This document shows positions 10,741 through 21,100 of a DNA stretch of 64,000 bases, in pieces. This stretch comes from Kentomonas sorsogonicus. Taxonomy: Eukaryota; Euglenozoa; Kinetoplastea; Trypanosomatida; Trypanosomatidae. The position numbers and the translations under genes were made by a program. The stretch is from contig JAQOSZ010000110.1 of assembly GCA_030347455.1 (NCBI GenBank), positions 124,001 through 188,000 of the forward strand, written 5' to 3'. The notes beneath the pieces were generated by a model. That model made no database searches and was not told where the DNA came from. It saw only the letters and a program-made list of their open reading frames with translations. Positions within the stretch are counted from its first letter, which is position 1; each line of letters starts with the position of its first letter.

Positions 10741-11970
10741 CTACAGATTGGCTTTAGCAGTGGGGGCGATAAGCAGCTCGTGAATGATACCATAGTGCAC
10801 CTTCACGCCCGTCTTCATCGCGTCCTCGTCCACCTTGAACTTGGGGTTGTGGTTCATCGGCGTGCAGCCCTTCTCTTTGTTATAGCACCCGATGAACAGA
10901 TAGTTGCCGGGGCAGCAGTTGGCAAAAGCGCTGAAGTCCTCAGATGCTTTGAGGGGATTCACCTGCTGCAGGATGTCCTCCTTGGGCATCACTTGCGGCA
11001 GCGCGCGCAGAGCCACTTGATACGCCTCCGGGGCATTCATTGTGACGCCATAGCCGGGAATAGCCTTGATTTCACACTTGGCGCCGTACGCGGCCGTCAC
11101 ATGCTCGCAGATGCGCTTGATAGCCACTTTTGTGTCCTCCCGCACCTTGGGGTCCACGTTGCGCAGAGAGCACTTGAGCTCGCACTCGTCCGGAATGACG
11201 TTGAAGCTGTCGGAACTCGACTTGATCGTGGAGACGGTGAAGACGGGGGCCTTCTCCCCGGGAGTTAAGCGCGACACCACCTGCTGCAGAGACACCACCA
11301 GCTGCGCCGCGATCGCGTTGGGGTCGATCGCGTACTCCGGCATCGACGCGTGCCCGCCGCGGCCGATCACACGGATGCTGAAGTTATCAGCGCTGTACAG
11401 CATCGGTCCGGGACGCACTAGCACCTTCCCGGCGGTGGCGCCGGGCAGCGGCATCACGTGTTGGCCAAACACCATCTTAACGCCCTCCATCACACCGGCT
11501 TTAATCATTTCTTGCGCTCCGCCAGGGGCAACCTCCTCGGCGTGCTGGAAGAGGAAGCGCACGGTGCCGCGGATGCGTGGCTGCTCCGCCAGCAGCAGCT
11601 TCGCCGCGCCGAGCAGCATCGCCGCGTGCGTGTCGTGCCCGCACGCGTGCATCACGCCGTCCTTCTTCGACTTGAACGGCACGTCAGCCAGCTCGTGCAC
11701 CGGCAGCGCGTCGTGGTCGGCGCGCAGCGCAATGATCGGCCCGGGCCCCGCGCCGCCCTTCAGGTCCGCCACAACGCACACGGGAAGGGGGCGGGAGATC
11801 TTCAGCTTCTTGCCGGTATCGAGTTTACGGAGCTCAGCCTCGATGTAGTCCGCCGTCGGCTTTTCATTATATGAGAGATCCGGATTCGAGTGGATGTGGC
11901 GGCGCCAATGAAGTACCTGCGCGTGCTGACCCTCCACCGCCGCGTCAAGCTTGCTGCGGTCAACGGGCAT
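10741..11970 (-). CDS. M20-family N-acyl-amino acid amidohydrolase, array copy 5 (first in transcription order)
   Basis: Intact 409-residue M20 paralogue with RADHDALPVHE, GVMHACGHDTHAAM, FLFQHAEE, FGQHVMPLPG, EDFSAFANCCPGNY and NHNPKFKVDED. The N-terminus is a third variant (HAQVLHWRRHIHSNPDLSYN). The C-terminus ends ANL, where the other copies end AKL or SKL, so the PTS1 signal has lost its basic middle residue and may be weak. Start and stop align exactly with the other copies. Confidence 0.93.
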   Translation of the reverse strand: MPVDRSKLDAAVEGQHAQVLHWRRHIHSNPDLSYNEKPTADYIEAELRKLDTGKKLKISRPLPVCVVADLKGGAGPGPIIALRADHDALPVHELADVPFKSKKDGVMHACGHDTHAAMLLGAAKLLLAEQPRIRGTVRFLFQHAEEVAPGGAQEMIKAGVMEGVKMVFGQHVMPLPGATAGKVLVRPGPMLYSADNFSIRVIGRGGHASMPEYAIDPNAIAAQLVVSLQQVVSRLTPGEKAPVFTVSTIKSSSDSFNVIPDECELKCSLRNVDPKVREDTKVAIKRICEHVTAAYGAKCEIKAIPGYGVTMNAPEAYQVALRALPQVMPKEDILQQVNPLKASEDFSAFANCCPGNYLFIGCYNKEKGCTPMNHNPKFKVDEDAMKTGVKVHYGIIHELLIAPTAKANL

Positions 11971-12777
11971 TATTTTCTCGATGTGAAGTTACTTGGAGAA
12001 TAGGACTTGTGATATGCTTTGGTGATTAGTGAGTTGAACAGGATTCAGCTTCTTGTCGAAACCAGAAGAATGTAACTAAGAGGGAAGAAAGGGGGCTGTA
12101 GAAAATTGTATTGCTAAGAGTGGATGTTTTCCTTGTCGCGTTGGAAAGAAACACGGTAAGAAAAAAAAAGGTGAAGAGATACAAGAGCGTGTGAGATTAC
12201 AAAAGCGAAGCATTGTAAACGATCAGGTTATCAAACATAGTGCAGTAAAGGTTAGAGAGAGCAAGGAGGTCACATCCGTTGGTTATTGCAGGTATCCATG
12301 GATCTTTCTTGTAAAGATGTTAGAGGATTTCACTAGCTTAGTGCAGAAAGCAAGATAGATTGAAAAGTGCGGTGAGTTTTTTTGTTTCTGTTTTCGTTTT
12401 ACTATGCGCCGGGAAGCGGGGAGGGGACGAAGGAGCGGGAGGTAGGCGCCATCTTGTATGTGATAGTGCTACAACATGCAAGTCATCTCAGGGCGAAGTC
12501 ATACAACATCACATTGACTGAAACCGCAGCTGTGTATACTGACAAGCGTTGGTCTCGATGCACATGTAAAGAGATGAGAGAAAAAGGAAATGGTGAAGGA
12601 CGTGTTTCTACTTGAAAAAGGAAAGAAAGGAAGATAAAATCATGTGAAAAGAAAAGAATTCACAGTAGACAAGAAGGAAAACAAAAACACACCGAAATAA
12701 ACCCGCTAAAGAAAGGAAGGAACGACGGAGAATCATTTTTGGAAAGCTTTCTTTTTTTTTTTCTTCCTTTCCCGGTT
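11971..12777. other. Spacer between GALE and M20 copy 5
   Basis: AT-rich spacer with purine-rich plus-strand stretches (for example 12078-12100 and 12595-12640). These would be polypyrimidine on the transcribed strand. No gene is supported. Confidence 0.55.
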
Positions 12778-14006
12778 CTAGTCGATCTTCTCGAACCCGA
12801 CCGGGTGGTCCTTCTGAAACTTCCAAGCCGATTCGATGATCTTGTCGATGGAGTCGTACTGCAGCTCCCACCCCAGCGCGGCGCGCGCCTCCTCGTTGGA
12901 GGCCACGAGCGCGGGCGGGTCGCCGGGGCGGCGCGGCATCTCTACTGCCGGGATGGGGTGCCCCGTCACGCGGCGCGCCGCCTCGATCACCTCGCGCACC
13001 GAGTACCCGTGCGAGGTGCCCAGGTTGAAGGCGCTGAAGAAGCGCGCGCTGCGGTCGGCCTCGGTGAGCGCGTCGAGGTAGCGCAGCGCGCAGATGTGGG
13101 CGCGCGCGATGTCGCGGACATGCACGTAGTCCCGCACGCAGGTGCCGTCCGGCGTGGGGTAGTCGGTACCGAAGATGCTCACGTGCCCGGGGACGGCCGC
13201 GCGCTCCGGGTGGTGCTTGGCGTTGTGCGCGTTGATTGCGTCGGCGAGCGGCACGCGCAAAATGTTCGGGATGAGGTGCGTCTCGGGGTCGTGGTTCTCG
13301 CCAATATCGCCGTCCTCGTGCGCCCCGCAGGCGTTGAAGTAGCGCAGGCAGACGCTCTTGAGGCCGTGCGCGGCCGCCGCGTCCCGCAGCATCCACTCCC
13401 CGCACAGCTTCGTCTCGCCGTACGGGCTCTCGGGGGCCTTGGGCGCGTCGGGACGCAGCGGCTCAAACTGCCCGCTCGCGGCGTCGCTGCTGTTGCTGTC
13501 GTTGGTGGCGGCGGCGGGAGTGCCAAAAAGGGCGGCGGTGCTGGAGAAGACCATCTTGTCGCAGCCGTGACGCTTCATGGCCTGCAGCAGCCGCAGCATC
13601 CCCACGACGTTGTTGTCGTAGTACTCGAGGGGGTCGCGCACGCTCTCCGGCACGACGATCAGCGCGCACATGTGCACCACCGCGTCAATGGGGGCGTATC
13701 GCGTGAAGACGCCGTCGAGGAAAGACGCGTCGCGGACGTCACCGACTTCGAGGTGCGCCGCGCGGCCCCCGGCCGCCTCCGTCGGGCGCAGCACAGCCTC
13801 CGCCGCCGCTGCCTCCTCCCCTTCCGCTCCATTCTCCTGTTGACGCTGCCGCGGTCGTGGACAATGACGTCGCGCAGGTGGTCCGTGCTGCCGTGGCTCG
13901 CGGCGAGGGAGTCGGCAATCACCACCGAATGGTCCGTCTCGCGCAGTAGCTCCCGCACCAGCTGCGTGCCGATGTATCCGGCGCCGCCGCACACGAGAAC
14001 GCGCAT
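12778..14006 (-). CDS. GALE: UDP-glucose 4-epimerase, one frameshift
   Basis: Interconverts UDP-glucose and UDP-galactose, the only source of galactose for glycoconjugates in several trypanosomatids. The start is MRVLVCGGAGYIGTQLVREL, whose GxxGxxG is the NAD-binding Rossmann loop. Downstream come VVHMCALIVVPESVRDPLEY, SSTAALFG (active-site Ser), SPYGETK (catalytic Tyr-x3-Lys), RYFNACGAHEDGDIGE, FGTDYPTPDGTCVRDYVHV and NLGTSHGYSVREV, all hallmarks of kinetoplastid GALE. The first ~57 codons and the rest are in different frames; the switch lies near 13830-13855 and one added base would repair it. The protein ends FEKID without a PTS1. This is notable because T. brucei GALE is reported to be glycosomal. 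An Asn/Ser-rich insert follows the active-site Ser. Confidence 0.9.
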
Positions 14007-15163
14007 CGTGATGTGCTGTGACTTGTTGTTTTTGTTCTTGTTGGTTTTGTTGTTGTTGTTGTTGTTTTTGATGGTTGCGGTAGTGGTGATTCCCGCTCTT
14101 TAATGACTTCTTGTGAGATTCTGTGAGAGAAAGTTTTATATACGGAGGGGTAAGGTATGTGGGTTGACAAAGTCATTCAGGAATCGAGAGGGTATACATG
14201 AAATCAGTGGGAATGAAAGAGTTATGTGGTAAAGGGGAAAAAAAGGAGTCCAAGCTGCTTTGAAGCAATGACCTCACAGTCTCTTCCATACTCTTTCGGC
14301 ACACACACACACATACAAACAAAAGATGTATTATCAACTCAGGTATGCGCGCAGACGAACATAAAAGAAGAAGAGAAGATGTGTTTCAAAATATCACTTT
14401 CAGCGTCTCGTGTTTCCTGTATACGGACTGAATTCGAGAAGAAAATAATGTCTGTCGGAGCACAAATAAGTATCGAATAAATGGAAGTTTACTAACAGAG
14501 AAGAAAAATAGGGGTGAGGGGCTGATTATCTCCTGACAGGTTCCACCCAGTTTTGCTTCAGAAAAAAAAAAGTTCTGAACGAGCGGAACGGGAAAACAGA
14601 CAAAGAGAGACGTATTTACAGAAAACGAAAACGAAAAGGGGAAGACGAAGCAGCATCGATTCGGAGCGCCTTCAGGCATATATAAGAAGGATGATGTTAC
14701 AGAAAACAAGAAACAAAAACAGGGGAAGGGAGGAAGCACACTTTGGTAATTCGAAAACCTGAGAAGCAGACATAAGAGAAAAAAGAAAGAGAAATTGAAG
14801 AGAGAAAAGTAGCACGTATAGATTTAGCTAAAAGTTTGGGAATGAAGAAAATGGTTGCAGAGAGATGGAGAGTAGCAAGAAAGGAAAAAAAAAGGGGGTC
14901 AGTAAGCTCTTCTTTAATGTACAAAAATATCGCACGCTCGGCCACGCACATGTTTGTGTGTGATTAGCTATGAGACGGTGCGTGAGAGGTAGAGGGAGAG
15001 AGGCATAGAAAGGGAAGTGAATAAGATGAAAGCAGAGGGAAATAATGATAAGAATACAAGTAGCGAGAAGGAAAAAGTGCAGTAAAGCAAGAGCAAATGC
15101 AAAAATGTACAAAAGGAAAAGAACAGCGGAAAAGAAGAAGGAGAAAAAAATTGCTCGAGTTTG
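14007..15163. other. Spacer between the receptor kinase gene and GALE
   Basis: AT-rich spacer. Purine-rich plus-strand runs at 14760-14812 and 15115-15150 read as polypyrimidine on the minus strand and probably define GALE trans-splicing and kinase-gene polyadenylation. (CA)n-like sequence sits near 14300. No gene is supported. Confidence 0.55.
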
Positions 15164-18100
15164 CTATAGCATCCAGGGATGGCTCAGGAGCTCCTCCGCT
15201 GTGGCGCGCTGCAAGGGGTCCGGGTTGACGCAGCGTGAGAGAAAGTCGATCAGATCCGGCTCCAACGGCTGCCAGCCATCCGCTGTGGAGGCCGTCTCCG
15301 CTGTCGCCGCCGCCGCGCCGCCGCCGCCAGAGAGTGAGAGCGGTGGGAGGGAGTGCGGCACGCGCGGCACAATCGTCCCACGGCCGATGAGAACAAGCAT
15401 CTGTGTGGCGTTGCGCATCACCAGCTCAATGGGGCGGCGGCGCAGCACGTGCGGGGTGCCGGCGGCGGCGGCGGCGGCGCTGTCACGGCTGTCATTGCCC
15501 CACCCGTCGGCAGCGTTGGCATTGCCCGTCGCGCCTTCATTGGTGTTGGCATTGTTGGCACCATCACTGTGGCCTTCACCGGCAGCAGCGGCAGCGACGC
15601 TCGTCTGCTCGTTCCCCTCGTCATTGCTATTGATTTGTTGTTGTTACTATTGTTATTGCTACTATTATTGTTATTGGTATTGTTGTTCTTGCTATTCTTG
15701 TCCTCTCCCTCGTCGGCGTCCGCGTACTGCCACGGCAGCGTCCCCTGCAGCAGCTCAAGCAGCGCGACGCCCAGCGAGAAAACGTCGCTGCTGAACTGCG
15801 GCAGCTCCCCGCGCGCCACCTCCGGGGCCATGTACCCGGGTGTCCCGCGCATCTCCAGCACATCGTCGATGTAGCCCACAGAGGCGCCGGCGGCCTTGGC
15901 CATGGCGGAGCCAAAGTCGGCGAGCTTGCACTGGCCGTCCATCGCGAGGAGCACGTTGTGGGGCTTGAGGTCGCAGTGCACGATGCCGCGCGAGTGCAGG
16001 TACGCGAGGCCGCGGATGATGTCGCGCGCGAAGCGGCGGACGGCGCCGGTGCTGAGGCGCCCAAAGTTGTGCAGCAGCGTGTCGAGCGAGCCCCCGGGGA
16101 CAAGCTCGATGATCTGAATGAGGTGGTAGCTGCTCGCGTAGACGCTGATGAACTGCACAATGTTCTCGTGCTGCAGGCTGGACAGCATCTGCACCTCCTC
16201 CACGACCGCCGTCAGGCCCTCAGCCCCCAGCGCCCTCCGCTGCTGCGCGCGCAGCACGAAGCACTTGAGCGCCGCCAGGCTGCCGTTGCTGGAGAGACCG
16301 CGGTACACGGCGGCGGAGGTGCCGGCGCCGACCGGCTCGCGCGAGCGCACCCACTCGCACCCGTCCAGATCGCAGAAGCGCAGAGGCAGCTCCCCGCGCG
16401 CCAGCTTCGAGGCCCCGCGCGGCTTCTTGTGTTTCCGTTTCGCCGCCGCTTTTGCCTTGTGACGCTTGCCCACCTTCATCCTCTTCCTCTTGCTGCTGCT
16501 GGTGCTGTTGTTCTTGTTGTTATTGTTGTTGTTGTTTCGTTTTCGTTGACGGTATTGTTGTCATCCGGTCCGGCGGCAGATGTCTCGGAGCCGCCGCCGC
16601 CGCCGCCATCGCCCTCACTGCCGCGCCGCTTGCTACGGTGGCGTCGCAACGACTTGACCGATTTGAGCTTCTGTGTTGTCTTGAGTGGTCGAGAGGATGG
16701 AGAGGAGGGGGACGCGGGGACGCAAGGGAGGAGGAAGCTCGGAGACGCACGGCGCCAAGCCAGGCTCCTCACCGCGCGTAGCACAATTATCGCCGTCAAC
16801 CGTCATCATTGCCGCACCGGAACGGTTCTGGTTGGAGGCGATGTTATTGGTTATTGTTGGTGCTGTTGTTGTGATGGCCGTTGCAGCTCCCAATGGCACT
16901 CGCGTCCATGAGACTGCTGTGCACAGTCAGAATGCTCGTGCCTCCCGTGGTTGTCGTTGCGGCTGTATTAGTGGCGCTGGTGTTCGTTTCTGTGATGTTA
17001 TCTGTGCCGGTGTTGGTGGTTGTGGTGTGGTGGTGGTGGTGCCGTCGCCGCTGCCGTCGGTGTTGTTGTTGTGTCCCGCAGTGTCCGTGCGACTGGAAGT
17101 GGTGGCTGCCGCAGAGGTGCTGGGTGTTGTGGTGCTACTGCGGGAGGGCTCAAACATCTCAAACAACGCGCCACTGCCGTCGCTGTTACAGCTGTTGTTA
17201 TTGTTATTGTTATTGACGGAGTTGATGCTTCTGTTACTGCGGTTGCTATTATTGTTCCACCACCACTAGTATTATTATTATTATTCAAGCTTCTGGTGCC
17301 GCTATTGCTGTTGCGACCCCTGGCGCTGCTGTGTGAGGAAGTCCCAGAGCGTCGGCGTCGGTGGATTGCTCCACAAAGCGCACACTCGGGAGGAGACTCA
17401 CCGGAAGGGCTCTGATCCTCCGCCGCTACCGTTGCTGGCATTGTTGTCGCTGCCGTTGCCTTGGTACCTCTGCCCGCGCGGGGCGGCGGCCGCGCCGCCG
17501 TCGACGGACTGTGAGGCGGCCGACACCAGAAGCTGACGCTGCGCGCTGTCGTTCATGCTGTCCTTGTTCTCGTCCTCCGAGGCGCGTCGGTGACCTCCGC
17601 TGCCACAGGGAGGGCCGCCAGCCATGTCGCCTGACGCGTTCGTCGTATTGTTGCTGTTTCCGTTGAGAATACTTCTACCGTTATGATTGCTGTTTGCACG
17701 ATCGCGATTACCGCTGCCGCCGCCTCCGCCACCGCTGTGGCTGTGGCTCTTCTTGTTGTTGTTGTTGATATTGCTATCATTACTGTTATTAATATTATTG
17801 TTACTGTTGCTGCCATTCTGAATGAAAGCGTGGCTCGCGACCGTGGTTGTCGTGTTGTTGCTGTTGCGACTGTGGCTATTGTGGATGAGACGACGACTTG
17901 GTGCGGTACCCGGCGAGCGCGAGGAGCTTCTGCTGGTTGGGCGCGTCGCCCCAATTGAACCCGGCGAGGCCACCACCACCACCACCACCGCCACCGCCGC
18001 TGGCGCCGTTGTTTCCCCCGCCAACGCGGCTCTGCGAAGCGCTCGTGTCATGCTGTGTGTTGTACACATCGATGATGGCGGTGTTGTTGGTGGTGGTAGC

Positions 18101-21100
18101 GGCGCTCCCGCTGGCACCCGCGACCGCCAACGGGGGACAGAGGGGAGTGGCGCCCGCCGCCGCCGCCCACACTACGCGAGACCAGCGCCTCCGCCTCCTC
18201 CCGGTGCTGCTGCTGCTGCTGTGGTTGGGCGAGAGCAACGTCTGTCGTCGCGCCACCGCCGTTGTTATTGTTATTGTTGTTGTTATTGTCGGCACCAGAA
18301 GGCGTCGGTTCCGCCCGCGGCCAGCTGTAGTGTGCCCTCGTAGTCGCACTCGGCGGGGGACAGCCGAATGAGGCCGGCGGCGCGCGCGTAGGGGCGCGTG
18401 ATGCCGCGCTCCACCAGCGTGCGGCACACCTGCGCCAGCCGCCGCGCCTGCGGCTCCGCCTCCTCCATCGGGCGCAGGATCGGCAGCGCCTCGGCGTACT
18501 CGCCCCGCATCATGCGGTAAAACGCGCGGCGCATCACCTGCACCGTCCCCGCGAGGCGCGTGGCGGCGGAGGGCAGCACCATCCACAGCGGGAGGGCCGC
18601 GTTGCGCCGCTCCGCCTCGAGCTGCACGGCGCCGGTGTAGCCCCGCGTGACGCGCCCGCGCAGCTCGTAGAGCACCGCGCGGCGGTTGTCGAGGCCCCCA
18701 ACGATCACGTCGACCGGCAGCGTGAAGATGTCCTCGTCGAGGGTCGCCGCGAGGCGCTGCGTCGCCAGCACCGGCGCGCGCGTTGTCTTGGAGACGCGAA
18801 TGATGTCGGTGGTGGGGACCGTCAGCGGCCGGAAGGTGACCCGCGCGTTGCGGTTGGCGGCGCCGCAGGTGCCAACGAGGCACTCGCACGCGTCGACGAG
18901 GGTGCAGAGGCGCGGGCCGGCGCTCAGGGCGCGCGCGGCGGCGGCGCGGGGCCGCTGGCAGCGCACGGCGTCGTCGTTGGCCTCCAGCGCGCAGCGGGCG
19001 GCGCGGGTCTGGTGCATCGGCAGGCGGCTGTGCGCGCCGAAGCTCGCGACGATGCAGTCGGGCAGCTGCGACTCGATCACGCCGCCGTGGCGCAGGACGG
19101 CGGGGATGACAGCCTCCATGAACTGCTGGCACAGCACCTCCACCACCGCCACCGTGTTGTCCACCTCCGGGCGCAGGTGCAGGCAGAAGACAACAATCGA
19201 GCAGTACTGCCGCTTGAAGTAGTTGACGCGCTCGAAGAGGAGACGGCCGCCGCCGAGCGGCTGCGCCGCCGCCCTCTCACCGGAGGAGGGGCCCCCGGCG
19301 CCGCCGCCGCGCGCTCCTCGCCGTACGCGACGTCCTCATCGTTGAGGGGCACAAGGGCACCTCCGAGGCCGCCGCGGCGTCGCAGAGAGCGAGGGTTGTT
19401 GTTGTTGTTGTTGTTGTTATGAGCAGTTGAAAGCCGTCCTGGCGGCACCGCCGGCGCCGCTGTTTGCTCTAGTGTTGTGGTTGTTGGCACTCTTCCCAGT
19501 CGCCTCGCCGCCGTCGCTGCTGCTGCAGCTTTCGTCTTCTCTCGTCGTCCTCGTCGCGTTGTCGTCGCTGATGCAATTGCCCAACGCGTCCCCAACGTCT
19601 CCGGCGCCATCGACGTCCGCGCGGTCCGTTCGGCCCTTCTCGCGGGAGCGCGAGCGCCTTCCCTCCAGCACGGCGCCGTCATTCTCACATTCGCCGCCGT
19701 CGGCGTCCATCACGTCGCCCGGGGCGAAGACGACGGCGTGGGTGCCGCTCTGCGAGCCGCCACCGTCCAGCATCAGCAGCGCCCCGTTGAGGTTGCCGTC
19801 GCGTATCGGCAGCGGGGAGTCGGGGCCGCCGACGTCGATAAGGGCGCCGCCCGCCGCCAGCCGCTCCGCCCGGCGTCGCCGCTGCTGCTGCTGTGTGTGC
19901 GGCGGGTTGAGGCTCCCTTGGCGGTGGCCGCGGCTCTGCGGCTGGTGCTGCTCGTTGGTCAGCGAGACGCCCTCGCCGGCGGTGACGGAGAAGACGCTGT
20001 CGCCGGCGCCGCCCGCGAGGCCGCCGCTGGTGGTGGTCGTCGCGTCGGCCCCCGCGGAGGTCGCGGTGATGGAGTGCATCGCCTCGAGCACGCCTTGCGG
20101 CACGAACGTCTTCATGCGCAGCAGCTTTGAGTTCATGATGACGAAGTTGCGCTGGATCTCGGAGACCTCGGACAGCAGCGAGGCGTGGCGGAGGGCGCGG
20201 TGGATGCCGTCCCGCAGCTGCGCCGCCCGCCGCATACCGCGCGTCACGCTGCGCAGCGGCCGCATCGCAAAGTACACGATGCCCGCGTCGACCGCCGCGA
20301 TGATAATCACGACGCCCACGACGATCCCGATGATGATGCGCTGCGCGTTGTCGTAGTTGGCGGCATACTCGGAGCGGCGGATGCCGTAGACGAGGACGAG
20401 CTGCATCGGGGAGCCGTAGCCGACCTCTATGCGCGTCGCGATAGCGAGCGCCTTGGAGGAACCGTCGTGGAACTCCTTGGACCACTGCTGCCCGCCCACG
20501 ACGCGATCGGAGTTGGGGAGCGGCGGGAGGCCCATCGCTCGGTGCACGGCGGAGGACACCGCCGCCGACACCCTTTTTGGGATGAGGGAGGACACAGAGA
20601 GCGAGCGCGAGGTGCCGCCGGAGCCCGCGGGGGCCGGGGGGCAGTTGGCGATGCCCTGCAGACCCCCCAGCGCCGCCACCGCCTGTACCATAAAGTCATC
20701 GGTGATGTTGTCCAGGTAGAGGCTGCGCGGCGGCGTAATCCCCGCCTCCGCCATCGCCGTCTCGTTCCACTTGTCCTGCATCGCCCACGGCGTCGGCAGC
20801 CACGAGGTCAGCAGCACGAGGCCGGTCGTGGGGTGGAGGATCATGGCCTGCCCGATGCCGGACTCGAAGAGCTGCCCAGCAGGGAAGATGGCCTCGAGCG
20901 CGTGCGGCTGCAGCCCCGCCGTGATGACCGCGAGGTTGCCCTTGTAGTCGATGAACGGGTACGTGTACGTGACGACCCCTGTGTGCTCCGCGTGAAACAG
21001 CCACCACGTCGACTCGGGCGTCTCCAGCCTCGGCGCCGCTACCGCGGAGGGCGAGTCGCCACGATCCAGGGTGTCGTTCGCGTTGTTGCTGCCGTCGCTG

